Below are positions 34,443 to 44,345 of a stretch of DNA of 64,000 nucleotides, piece after piece (position 1 is the stretch's first letter; each line of letters opens with the position of its first letter). The DNA comes from Isoetes taiwanensis. Taxonomy: Eukaryota; Streptophyta; Lycopodiopsida; Isoetales; Isoetaceae. The notes below the pieces were generated by a model. That model ran no database searches. It saw only the letters and a list, made by a program, of their open reading frames with translations, and was not told the origin of the DNA. The stretch is from contig JAJEKV010000005.1 of assembly GCA_021234155.1 (NCBI GenBank), positions 24,875,584 to 24,939,583 of the forward strand, given 5' to 3'. A program made the translations under genes and the position numbers.

Positions 34443-35200
34443 AAAGGCCTTTGCATCCTCTCCAATGGCGAAGGCCTTTGCTTAAACCAAGATCTCAAGG
34501 TGGTGTATGACCACGGGCTTTTCTCCTCAAGAAACACCCTCGATTGTGTAATGCGAATGCCTCTAATCAAGTAGCCACTGGGGGGCCATCCCACATGAGC
34601 AAAATCACCCATATGCAACAATCTCTCTAGAGCCACCCGGGCAATAAGGGGAGGAAAAGGCGGGCAATGGTGACCCAAGCTCCCACACATGCGAATTGGG
34701 TCTTGAGGAGGCGGATAAAGAGGCTCAGCGTGGGTATCCAAGATCAAAATCTCATTTCAAAACAAGGCTAGAAGTTCTTTCTTTGCTTGAGAAAGCCACA
34801 AAGGCAAGAACAATAGAAGTGCACTTCATAAGGTCAAAAAAAAATAGTGAGGGTATGCAAATTTGTCAAAGAGTTTGCGAACCATGTGTGGCGAGGATAG
34901 GTTGTTTCTTATGAGTTAAAGGGATGGGCAGTCTTCTCGCGACATCCGGGCAAGTCCAACTAGAGGGTGGTCAATAGGCTTTGAATACCGGCAATAAGGT
35001 GATGGAAAGCAATGGAAACAATGGTGAGTGAAGAACCACGAGTAGATGGATTCGGAAAGGATGTCAAAAGCATGGTCAAAGAAAAAGCAAGCTGTAGGAG
35101 GACTGGCGGGGAGATAAGCCACGATTCTTGGCCTTGCACCAACTCTTAAAAGGAACCAAACACGCTGATAACTCCTCAAAGTCTTTGTCGGACCTAGAAG
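34443..35200 (-). pseudogene. Tyrosine recombinase N-terminal and central part
   Basis: On the minus strand two frames together give a SAM-like N-terminal domain: YQRVWF, LPASPPTA, then DHAFDIL or TRGSSLTIVSIAFHHLIAGI in the alternate frame, then DHPLVGLARMSRE. It continues through LTNLHTLTIF/IVLAFVAF, where the first catalytic region should be, to LRSWFKQ and ends at AFGT. AFGT joins in frame to THSARRGG of the C-terminal part once the insertion is removed. Several frameshifts and stops are present. The layout is that of recombinases in DIRS-like elements. Confidence 0.65.
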
Positions 35201-35299
35201 ACAACAATAACCATGTGGACGGAAAAGAATCCTTCACAACTCAAGCACCTCAACATCACCAACCAAAGCATTCGAACTTCGAACAAAAACCTCTTGCGA

Positions 35300-35960
35300 A
35301 AAACAACAAACTCACCTAGTTAGTATTGGCGATCCATAAAGCAATAATAGGACTCGTTGGTTTTTGTACGCGGCGGCTTTGAAGTCGGACTTGGCGTAAG
35401 GCCTGCCTTGACCCGAAAAATACAAGTGATCCACCCATGCCGGAGTCCCACTCTCCGGCATCATTATGCGGTGAAGGCCACCATGGGCTGACTCCCAATG
35501 AAAGATTACCAAAGTACAATTGGCTCGGACGGGGCTTTAACGGAAAGAAAAAAGGCTTTGAAAGTCAAAGCGGGGAGGGGGAAAACAATAGCTATTAGTA
35601 CCATGCCAAGTGCAGGAAAAGGCATCGGTGGACAAGGGGTCTCCCGAATAGGGTGCCAACAATTAAATTTGGGAAGCAAATGGTTACTCAAATTAGCAAA
35701 GCGATCCGTCATGAGGGCCCTAAGCTAGGTCAATGATACGAAAAACTTGGCGCCAAACCATAGTCATCAAAATCCCTTAGTTTAGACAAGTAATCAGCCC
35801 AGTATTTGGTTGAGACTACGAGGATCAAAGCGAGGCTTGAGGGATAATACTATGGCCTTGGACAAAGAGTGAAAATTGCGAGGCACAAGCGGTGGAAATT
35901 TTGGGACTTGGGATCCACCTTTACTCAAAATGTAATAAGAGTTCAGAGTTGAGAGTCCTC
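35300..35960 (-). pseudogene. DIRS-like pol remnant after reverse transcriptase/RNase H
   Basis: On the minus strand the phrases YWADYLSKLRDFDDYGL, TDRFANLSNHLLPKFN and WHPIRETPCPP occur in order, followed by the SAHGG phrase. This series (asp-rich RNase H end, DRFA block, Trp-rich block) lies between RNase H and recombinase in DIRS-order polyproteins. Frames alternate and stops are frequent. The assignment depends on recognising degenerate motifs and the recombinase next to it. A gypsy RNase H end is the alternative, but gypsy elements have an integrase, not a recombinase, downstream. Confidence 0.5.
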
Positions 35961-36223
35961 ATAGGCAAGAAAGGCGTTTGTTGCCCAAGTCCTTGGCATG
36001 GAGCTCAAGAAAATGGGCTAAAGGCTGGCGAGTTCGGCGATTGGAAGATGAAGATTGTTCAAGCTCATCAAAGACCCATAGAAATTGTCGAACAAAGAAG
36101 AATCATGAACCCAAACACCCCAAGCGAGCCACTAGCATCATCACGATGGCGAATTCCGCGGTAGCGGCTCCCAAATGAAAGCGGAGTTCAGTAAATCAAA
36201 CCAACCAATCCAAGCACTAATCT

Positions 36224-36380
36224 AAAGAAAGCCACATCTGGGCATCTCCACTAAGCACAAAACCACAATACAATTCTGGGCATCTCCACTAAGCACAAAA
36301 CCACAATACAATGCCACATCTGGGCATCTCCACTAAGCACAAAACCACAATACAATGCTCACAAAACCACAATACAATGC
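36224..36380. repeat. Tandem repeat, three to four units of ~47 bp
   Basis: The unit runs from GCCACATCTGGGCATCTCC to CCACAATACAATGC and is repeated with small end differences; the last unit is partial. A single copy with the same leading AAAGAAA is at 31711-31765, the opposite edge of the DIRS-like remnant. Confidence 0.85.
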
Positions 36381-36389
36381 TAGATCAGT

Positions 36390-36455
36390 GAAACCATTAT
36401 AGCCGGGATTAAAAAACCTCGCCCTTTCGGGTTTTCGAGGAAAAACCCTGGCCAT
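36390..36455 (-). repeat. Second copy of the T-rich hairpin core
   Basis: The core (36402-36442) matches the 18406-18452 core on the opposite strand with about one change. The flanking arms, ATTATAGCC and GGCCATAAT, pair with each other but differ from the arms at 18389-18469. Confidence 0.65.
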
Positions 36456-37139
36456 AATAGCAACACTAATCAGAAAAGGAACTAAAATAGTACAAGCACA
36501 GTAACAGCTCGACAAATCTGAACAAAGTGCAACCAAATAAATTACATGCTCCTCCGGAAAAGCCAGGTTGCAAATCTTCAGTCAAACTCCAAGGCATCAT
36601 AACACCGCAACTCTGCATAAATTGAATAGTCCCAACAAACTCCAAGTCAACTAAAAGTCTTGGGAAGAATCTGCATATAAATCAACTCCAAGCAAATACA
36701 TGGAACAAGAGAGTCTCGACACACTAATGCGGACACATACGAGAGACACTAGGGTCTCCCCAAATGTACGAGGGCCAAAAAACATCACAACAAGCACCTG
36801 GCAGCACGGGGGCCATAAGCCACACCAACTCTCAGAGACGCGAGGCCCCTCCCAAGGAACCCAAGACTACGGGAACTAGAAAAGCTAGACCATAGGTTAT
36901 GGGTGGGGTGGGAGGGTGGGTGGTTGGTGAGTCGGTGTGAAGCGGACAAGCAAACTAGAAGCTGTGGAACACGAGATCTTGGTGATGAGAAATGGAAAGG
37001 TCCGGAGGGGTATAAAAGGGGATGAAAAACCTAACTGCCAAGGGGCAACCTAACTAACTGGCTTCGACAATTACATAAGTGGTTATAAGTGGGCATGATG
37101 CATAAAGAGCATAGAACCAACTAGTACAAAAACAAAAAG
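36456..37139. other. Spacer with G-rich run and TATA box
   Basis: No gene. 36901-36920 is GGGTGGGGTGGGAGGGTGGG, a quadruplex-type motif, and 37011-37017 is TATAAAA. They could belong to the promoter of the A copy that follows, but the boundary cannot be set. Confidence 0.4.
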
Positions 37140-37496
37140 CTTGATTTACAAAGTTTGCATGTTGATTCTTGTTTGTGACAGCATTCTTGGAGAAAAAAGT
37201 AGTTTATCAGGGCAAAATAGCATTAATCTTTGACAAACCATTGAGTGTGCTTTGCTTACAGACCTGTCAGAGGTGTCAGGATTTGACAAAAGTAAAAAAA
37301 AGATCATTAGGACTCAATTTACATAAATTTGCTTGCCGTTTTTGCTTTATGACAGTCTGTGCAAAAAAACTGAATTTCAGGGCATCATAGCATATTTCTT
37401 TGCCAAAAAACCTGTTGATCCTTGTGTGAAGGCTGTCAGAGATAGGATCCTTTTTTATCTGCAAAATTTAGCTTGCTGCCAGGGATATTGACCAAG

Positions 37497-38180
37497 ATTT
37501 TTTTTTTTTGAAGAACTGTGTCATCAATATATTAAAAGAATGGTAATGTTACAAAGCAAGTGAGGAGGAAGGAGAACTGCCCAAAGAGACAGTGATACCT
37601 CGACACTCCACAACAAACTCCACGGAAAAAAGCTGCAACTCTACTCTTTGTACAAACCAGACCATCACTATCTACAACACCCAGAAGTCAGCCAAATGGC
37701 AAACTTCGGCTCTACTACTCCGGAAATACGAGAAAGCTTTGAAATAGCTTGTACATGAGTCGAGGAATCGGAGAATTTGCCAGTGCTTGAATCCCTGAAA
37801 GATCCACAGCTGCCGCCCGCTTCCAAATCAGCCACACCAACCAAGCCCGCTTGCCGGATGCAAGGCTTGCTACATAAGGCGGCCAAGCACCGGGATACAC
37901 ATGAGGCGACAAGCTGGCGGCTAGTCAATCTCACGAAAAGCGAGGCCCTAACCCAATCCTAGGCAGCCTGCAAGTGAGGGCATAAAACTAGACAATGCTC
38001 CACAGTCTCACGATGAAGGCCACAACAAGGGCAGAGAGGGCTCACACCTGGCCTAAACCGACTCACAAGGGCATTCACCCTGATACAGCGGTGCACCACC
38101 TGCCACAGAAGCACCCTAACCTTCGGTGGGGGAAGTGAGCTCCATGTCCACGTCCAAACCGAGCGCCATCGAGAACCCGG
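37497..38180 (-). mobile_element. 5'-truncated LINE inside A4
   Basis: On the minus strand it begins abruptly within the ORF2 C-terminus, continues through a 3' untranslated stretch and ends in a run of about ten A (37500-37509). It lies exactly between two phrases that are contiguous in other A copies, so it is an insertion. Codon use and GC content are higher than in the LINE at 15.4-21.5 kb, so it is a different LINE family. Confidence 0.8.
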
Positions 38181-38200
38181 AATTGACTTGGTCAGGTTTA
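37668..38200 (-). pseudogene. LINE ORF2 C-terminal zinc-binding region
   Basis: The frame has PPPKVRVLLWQVVHRC, then CPCCG and HCLVLCPH, forming the C-x2-C and H/C pattern of the zinc-binding region that follows reverse transcriptase in plant LINEs. It stops at about 37959, and a second frame below carries the tail. No catalytic domain is retained. The first residues come from the A-family LTR into which the LINE inserted. Confidence 0.75.
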
Positions 38201-38480
38201 TAAATTTGAGAGATCTCTGCAAATCTACTAGCATCTGACTTTTGGCCCAGACTCCTTGAGTCTTAGCGCAGCTTTTTGAATTGGAACCATGTCAAAATTC
38301 GAATCTGTTGGCAAATGGCATCATTTTTGTTGAGGCCAACTTTTTCTTGTTTAGGGAAAGCAGTGCTAACTCATTGTTTGAGCATTCTTTTTGCAATTTT
38401 CTTGCAAAAAGTGGTTGCCTAAAGCAACTTGGAGGTTCTAAGCCATTGAGGTTGAAGGTTTTCCAGGAACACCTTCAACA

Positions 38481-39158
38481 AGAACTCGTACGTGCAGCCA
38501 ATCAGTACAGAATTAGCATGATGATGGTAAATGTGCAAGGCCCAAAAGGTACATTGGGTAAATCATAATTAGTTCTATATCATATCATAAATCATAAACA
38601 TTTTTTCTTATCAATTCAAATTTCTGAAATCCATCTCAAAATCTTATTCTATCCTTTAAATTCATTTATAGCTTACTAAGTTAAATCTAAGCACTGTATG
38701 TGCTGCTATAGAAATCTGGTTTACACCATATCGTACTACAACTATGCAGTGATATAGAACCGCTCCTTTAAAACAAGAAAATTTTCAGATTTATACACCT
38801 CATTGTGCATCAAACCTCATATGTAGAATCATGTATTCTAGCATTCAATGTAAAGCTTAGAGCTGTTTCAAAGCCAACAGAAATCATATGCTATTTAGAT
38901 CACAAAAGTCTATTCATCATATTCTTCTTTAAGAATTTATATCCTCATATAGGATACTATGACCATATGAAAATGGGCATATTATAAAGCATAAAGCTCA
39001 AAGTTGCATAAGCGAATAAAGATGTAAAAACTTGAATTCTTTTGCTTCTAACATTCATGGAAAATCGTGTTGTGCTCCAAGAATCATTTTTCAGTTTCAT
39101 TGCATCTTAGACCCATTATTGTGCACTAGTAGGGATTAAAATCCGCAATCCAGATCCT
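38481..39158. other. Spacer after A4, no gene seen
   Basis: AT-rich sequence with no long frame or clear repeat, apart from a short GGGATTAAAATCCGC phrase near 39132. Confidence 0.4.
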
Positions 39159-39489
39159 CTACCGGGTATATATTCCCTGTTTTATGATAATACCAAAGTA
39201 AATCGCCATGCTTCTAGGTGCATCTCGTGGCTTCAGCTTTTGCAACAAAATTAGTGCTAAATGGAAAGTTATTATCCTCAACAGAGGATTACCATTTTGC
39301 CACAAATATCCAGCAAGATCGTAAACCAATATCTGAGAAATGGTTGCCACCAAAGCTCTATTATCATGTGAAGCAGCTTCATAACCATGAGCCATATATC
39401 TTTTTGGCCATAGCCTGGCAAAACAAAATTAACAGAGCCATATCAGGCAAGGGATACTCCATGCAATAGTATTTCATGGCTAAATCATC

Positions 39490-40018
39490 CTATAAAGCCA
39501 AAGATGCCACAAGGTGCAAAGTATGGTTAGGAACCTGATTAATCTGACATTTGACAAGATAAAGATTAAACCTTTCCACATATTGGTGAACACTCTCTCC
39601 ATGCTTTATACGAAAGGTTTGCAGTTCAAAAATCAAATCCTGAGGATCCAAAAGCTTACCAAACCTTGCCAAGAATTTCTTGACCAATTCATCCCAAGAA
39701 TTAGCTCCTAAACTCATAACATACTCAAGCCAAGCTCTAACCTCATCATTCTTGAAACACTTTTTAAACTCAGAGAATTTGCAACCTTTCTTGTGTCCAT
39801 ATTCTTGGTAATACTCCTCAAAAGTTTTTAGAAAATTGTTAGCATTCATGCTTGGATCAAAAGTAGGAACAGGAATTGGCATATTCAACTCAAAGTAATG
39901 ACAAGGCATACCTGTGTTTGCTTGTATACTCACATCAGGTGCTGCAACAGAGGCTTCATGATTCCCCTGTGCTTCAGCATGCTCAGATGTTTCATTAGTT
40001 CTCCTAGGAGCCATGAGT
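39490..40018 (-). pseudogene. Gag capsid domain of the A retrotransposon
   Basis: The ATG at 40018 gives MAPRRTNETSEHAEAQGN, about 35 nt after the primer site, so it is the likely start; the longer frame from 40086 reads back into the LTR. A disordered N-terminus is followed by a retrotransposon gag domain with FLKTFEEYYQEYG, VRAWLEYV, SWDELVKKFLARF and VHQYVERFNLYL, the usual helical series of the Retrotrans_gag family. The frame stops at 39490 before any zinc knuckle, about 176 residues in. It is truncated or frameshifted. Confidence 0.75.
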
Positions 40019-40035
40019 TCGAACTCCAGGAAAAG

Positions 40036-40053
40036 GTCTCGGTAGGACCTCCA
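40036..40053 (-). other. Primer-binding site, tRNA-Gln type
   Basis: On the minus strand TGGAGGTCCTACCGAGAC lies three bases after the LTR end. Its complement ends ...AGGACCTCCA, the form of eukaryotic glutamine tRNA 3' ends (T-arm CTCGGT, acceptor GGACCT, CCA). Methionine tRNA would instead give TGGTATCAGAGC. Confidence 0.7.
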
Positions 40054-40056
40054 AAA

Positions 40057-41370
40057 TGTTGAAGGTGCTCCTGGCAAAACCTTCAACCTCAGTGGTTTAG
40101 AACCTCCAGGTTGCTTGAGGCAACCACTCTGAGTGAAAAAATCCCAAGAAGAATGCTCAAATAGTGCTCAAGAACAGCTTTCCCTAAAGGGAAAAAAGTC
40201 TGCCTTGCAAGAATGCATGCCAAATGCAAACTAAAGGGATTTTACTCATGATTCTTGGTTCTAGAGCTGCACGGGACTTTGAAGGATGTTGGAAAAGAAG
40301 TCTGATAGATTTTGACGAGGGCAAGCTTGTCAAATGAGCATTCCTGACCAGGTCAATTTTTGGTCAATGTCCCTGGCAGAGAGCTGAATTTTCAAGCTTG
40401 ATAAAGGTAGCCTCTTTTTGTGATCTGATGCCTCAATCCCCTTGTAAAATGTCTGCACACTATGTATTAAAGAGCTTCTTGCAGAAAGATGTGTGTTTGT
40501 TTGGAAATTTTGATTTTTTTATGAATGTCTACTATAGAGTGTAAACAGCAGATGAATTTGGAATTGCCAGATGCTTAAATGCTTTTTTTTTTTGCTTTTT
40601 TGTGGAATATCAATGCTTACAATAACTGAGAATGAATTGATGAAGGCTACTTGAGCAGAATGTAAGTGTAGAGTTGCACTAACATATTAGTGGCTCTATA
40701 TTGCAGGCATAAACTTCTATCAATGAATCAAACCAACACTATGAATACCATACACTTGTACTACAGATGATTATATGCAATGCCTCTACCCTTTTTCTTC
40801 TCTTGAAGTGAGATGCGAAGGCTAATAATGCACAGAAGTGATGTCTGTCACAAAATCATTAGGAAACACTCATAAATTTCTCAACAAGGCTCGGATTTTC
40901 ATTTAACTCAGGATCACACAGGCAAACAATGGTAATCCCAAGCTCTAAGTCTTGGGCACATGATAAAAAAGGTATACAATCAAGTAAAAAGCATAAATTT
41001 GTCAATAATTCATGCAAATCGTCATGCTCGGAAGGCGGAATCAAGCTCCAAATCAGTAAGCCGGTCCTTCTTCAAGGTAATTGATCACTCTTTCACCTCA
41101 AAGCCCTCAAAAATATTCTGAGCGCAAAAGCCCCTTTTAAAATTCCCCTGTTTCGTCCGATTCTTGGCTAATTCGGCCCAATTCTATTCTATTCTATTCT
41201 ATTCTGTCTTTTAGCTTCTGTCGTGCAAAGGACAATTCGGCAGCTTAGAGTCATGATTAGATGGTTGCTTCAGGCTAATTTGCCGAATCTTGGCATTTCT
41301 AGAGATTAGGGTTCTTGGCAGTTCTGTAGTTAAGTAGTTAAGTAGTTATGTAGTTAAGGATATTTATTCT
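40057..41370 (-). repeat. 5' LTR of copy A5
   Basis: Same order of blocks as A1 and A6: double hairpin end, CCCTGGCAGAGAG phrase (40371), CCCAAGCTCTAAGTCTTGGG (40948), AAGAACCCTAAT (about 41320, minus). A TTCTA microsatellite is expanded at 41179-41205. The far end is approximate. Confidence 0.7.
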
Positions 41371-41384
41371 GCACTTATAGATCA

Positions 41385-42484
41385 GAAAATGTCCAGGACC
41401 TGCTTATTATGGAATTGTGATGAAGAAGCCTTGGCCAAGAACTGTGCAAGAGGGTGGAGGAACTATGGAGCACCCAAAGTTACTCTCTTCAAATGGCTGG
41501 TGCTGCACCAAAGCCTTCAAATGCCAGAAGAGCCAAATATGATACTGGCATCTCCAGTCTTTGTCCAATGGGTTGTGAAATGGAGGAGGATTCTAATCAT
41601 GTCTTCCTATGCCCAATTATTGATGAGGTCTGGACATGGACCTCTCAATTTAATTTAGGGGCTGCATGCAATATTTTTCAGTTTTTAAACTCTGGGTCCA
41701 GACTTATCAATACCTGTAGAACACTTACATGCTGGATCATATGGAGGCATAGGAATTTGGTTGTATTGGAAGGAAAGAGACCTAACATCATCTGGATTAA
41801 ATCTAATTTGCTGACCATTATCTAGTATACTGCCACTGCTCATAAAGCTCTTAAGGGAGCTAAATATGACAAAGATTGGGATCGGATTGGAAGGTTTAGA
41901 GATACATATAATTTCTACATTCTGCTTCTAACTAATTCTGGGTGTTTTGCACAGAGCAGCAGAGGAGATTGAAGAACCCAGGGGCTCCTATCAGGTGGCT
42001 GAGCAACAATGAGAATGATGAGCATTATATCCCAAGAGTGGAGCTTGAGAACCACTTTATTATGCTTAAAGTTGAGATGATTCACTCTATGGCTATCAAA
42101 AAGCTGCTGGGAAGGCCCGAGTTCTGATGCTAATGGACTACACAACATTTACAGTGGAGGAGTTTGATGAGTTGTTGAATATCTTTGGCAGATCTGTTGT
42201 GGCTGACCTTACCATACAGGATGTTACTGAAGCTAATTTGCGAGTCTGTTGTTTGATGCCAAATTTTAACTGCTGGCTCTAGTCAAACTTTATTACTTAG
42301 TGATATATAATTCTGGATGCAGCCAATATGGCTTATCTCCTTCCTTATGTTTTTCATAAGGGTAGGACCTGTTTGAGTGACAGTCATATATCTTCCTCAT
42401 ATCGAGGTTTTTGACATGATGTATTCCATGTAAAATGAATACAAAACCCACCTTGCCTTCAAAAAAAAAAAAACAAAAAAAAAA
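41385..42484 (+). mobile_element. 5'-truncated LINE with A-rich tail
   Basis: The ORF2 C-terminus and 3' untranslated region end in a 28-base A-rich tail (about 42460-42484). The zinc-binding region is split between two frames: WRNYGAPKVTLFKWLVLHQ in one, then LCPMGC, NHVFLCP and WIIWRHRN in the next, a one-base slip near 41480. The last phrase is close to ILWNIWKHRN of the LINE at 15.4-21.5 kb, so the families are related. It sits between A5 and A3. Confidence 0.8.
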
Positions 42485-42559
42485 CATCGGCATGGAGGTC
42501 AAAAGATGCTCATCCTCAAAGTCAACACAAGCATTTAAGGTCAAGTTCTAAGAAAGGTA

Positions 42560-44345
42560 CTTCATTTATGCCCTAGAAGATTTTGGGTGATGAAGTTTGG
42601 AAGACACTTGTTTTGAAGATTGGAAGTTAGAGTTTGGAAGACCCCCATGGTATATGGTATTAGAGTTAGCCATTTTTCTTTTTTCCATACCCTTACTTTA
42701 TTCCATTCCCTTATGTCCATTTTTTGCTTCCCTTACACCATTTCATTTCACTTCACACAACTATGCTTGCTTTTGCCTTTTATTTACCATTGCAACCTTA
42801 CTTATCCTTTACCTTACACAACATTCCTATTTCCAACCTCATTATGCCTTTTTATTATATTTTCTCCTTTTTGGAATCTATGCCTAGCACATTTTCTTAT
42901 AAGCTACCATTGGCTAGGGATTTTCACCACCCCTTTGCAAGATGAACCATTACTTTGGCCATGCCATCTTATTTGTTTCCCTTGCCTCTTGTGGTATCAT
43001 GATTTTTTATTTATCTCCTTTGATATCTTGCTACCATAACCTTCTATAGCTGCATAAAGGTCTCCATGCCATGATTTAAAACTTTGAGAAAAAGGGGTCT
43101 ATGAAAATGGCTTAGTCTCTACTATCCCTGTGGTTAAACCTTCAAAGCCTTGAGATCCAAAATTGGCTACTCTATATTTGTGGCCCTTAAAACCATAGTC
43201 GAAAAAGCTTAAAAAACTCTTTTATATAAAATAGGGCGTTTATACGCAAGAACCGTATCGCGGAATTCCTTCAAGAACCCTAAAATTATGGAAACACCCC
43301 GAATCTTGCCGAAACATCTTCCATCCTCTCTGAGCACCTCCTATTCTTGGATTCTGGCATGTAAGAAACTCATTGAGCTTAAATTTAAGACCTAAGATGC
43401 AAGAATTTGAAATCCCCCCCCCCCGGCCCTTTTTTTTTTGAATTAAAGGCTATCAAGAATTTGAAATTCACAAACTATACACTGTGGGAAATCAATTTAA
43501 AAAGTTTCGAAGGCCCAGACGCGTTCAAACATTCTTACTTTACTTGCTGACCAAGATTGAAAGACCCTTGAAGCATCTAGAGCAGTCCTCAGTTGGATTT
43601 TCAAATATCTGACTAAAATTTCTATGATATTATTATTCTTCATAATTTTGAATGACCTTAATGCTGTTAGAAGTACTGATTATCTTCACAGCAAAGATGT
43701 TATGACTCCCATCAATGAAAGTTGGCTTCCAAGTTATAAAAAGTTATCTCTAATATAGATTGTACCATTTTTTGAGTACTTAAAATTCTACTACAAATCC
43801 TCTACTATCCAAAATCGTTTTTTGTGGAGTTGCCCTCATATTTCCCTCCTTAGCACTAGTGTGCTTTTGAAAATCCAAAAAATACCCTTGTCAAGTCGAT
43901 CTGCAAATTTCAACATTCTGTCTTAGACTGTTCTTGACTATTACTTGCAAATCAGTGCTAACGAATTCAAATCACAATTTGATCTTTTGCCCCTGGTTCA
44001 TCTTTGGAATATCTTAAAAATTCGTCCAACTCAAAATCACAGTTTATGAGCTTCGTCCTGCAGTTTGACCTTTATTGACCAAAAATTGACTTAACTTTGA
44101 GCCCGATTTTATCACAGATCCTGACTTGGTCGGGACCTTCATCAATTGCTCAGCATACTTTTCTCTGCTTGGATCAAAAAAACAAAATAAAAAATTCAAT
44201 CCATTCCTGCAAGCTATACCCATTTGACCATTGCTAAATTTTTTTTGGAAATGGGAAAGGTATGCACCTACATCATCTGAGCTATTTCAATGATTTTTTC
44301 TGGTAAAGACTGATCACCTTAAGTGATCTGGAGGTCCTAACCCCA
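42560..44345 (+). repeat. A-family LTR copy A3, diverged
   Basis: It begins near GCCCTAGAAGATTTTGGGTGA (compare 10283) and contains a TATATAA box near 43224, TCAAGAACCCTAAAAT at 43270 and GATCACCTTAAGTGATCTGG near 44316, a diverged form of the first terminal hairpin. A poly(C)/poly(T) tract is at 43417-43439. Pyrimidine-rich frames at 42597-43039 are not proteins. The family assignment is by block order. Confidence 0.45.

Larger units (their letters stand above)
31711..36380 (-). mobile_element. Tyrosine-recombinase (DIRS-order) retroelement remnant
   Basis: On the minus strand, the end of an RNase H-type pol region (about 35950-35300) is followed by a tyrosine recombinase (about 35200-34443 and 32010-31785), the arrangement of DIRS-order retrotransposons, which use a recombinase instead of an integrase. 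Removing the 2.4-kb insertion at 32016-34437 and one GTGCC copy rejoins the recombinase in frame. A repeat unit occurs at both outer edges (31711-31765 and 36224-36380), as expected if DIRS/Ngaro-type direct terminal repeats existed. The reverse transcriptase itself is not found, and frames are broken many times. Confidence 0.65.
37140..38480 (+). repeat. A-family LTR copy A4, split by LINE fragment
   Basis: It reads into GCCAGGGATATTGACCAA at 37478, resumes with AATTGACTTGGTCAGG at 38181 and ends ...ACACCTTCAACA at 38480. The uninterrupted order of these phrases is seen in A6 near 47280-47310 (minus). The 5' boundary is uncertain. Confidence 0.65.
39159..41370 (-). mobile_element. A-family LTR retrotransposon with gag (copy A5)
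   Basis: On the minus strand the LTR (about 41370-40057, ending CCTTCAACA) is followed after three bases by a primer-binding site and then gag. It shows that the A repeats are LTRs of a retrotransposon, probably gypsy-like from its gag. The pol region and 3' LTR are not present. A second frame (39395-39159) may be further internal sequence. Confidence 0.75.

Noticed and set aside
41179-41205. TTCTA microsatellite, and the GACA run near 62754
   Set aside because: Ordinary short tandem repeats. The first is noted only as part of copy A5.
42597-43039. Overlapping 96- to 139-codon frames rich in Phe, Leu and Tyr
   Set aside because: They come from a pyrimidine-rich segment of an A-family LTR. 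All three frames look alike, which is compositional bias.
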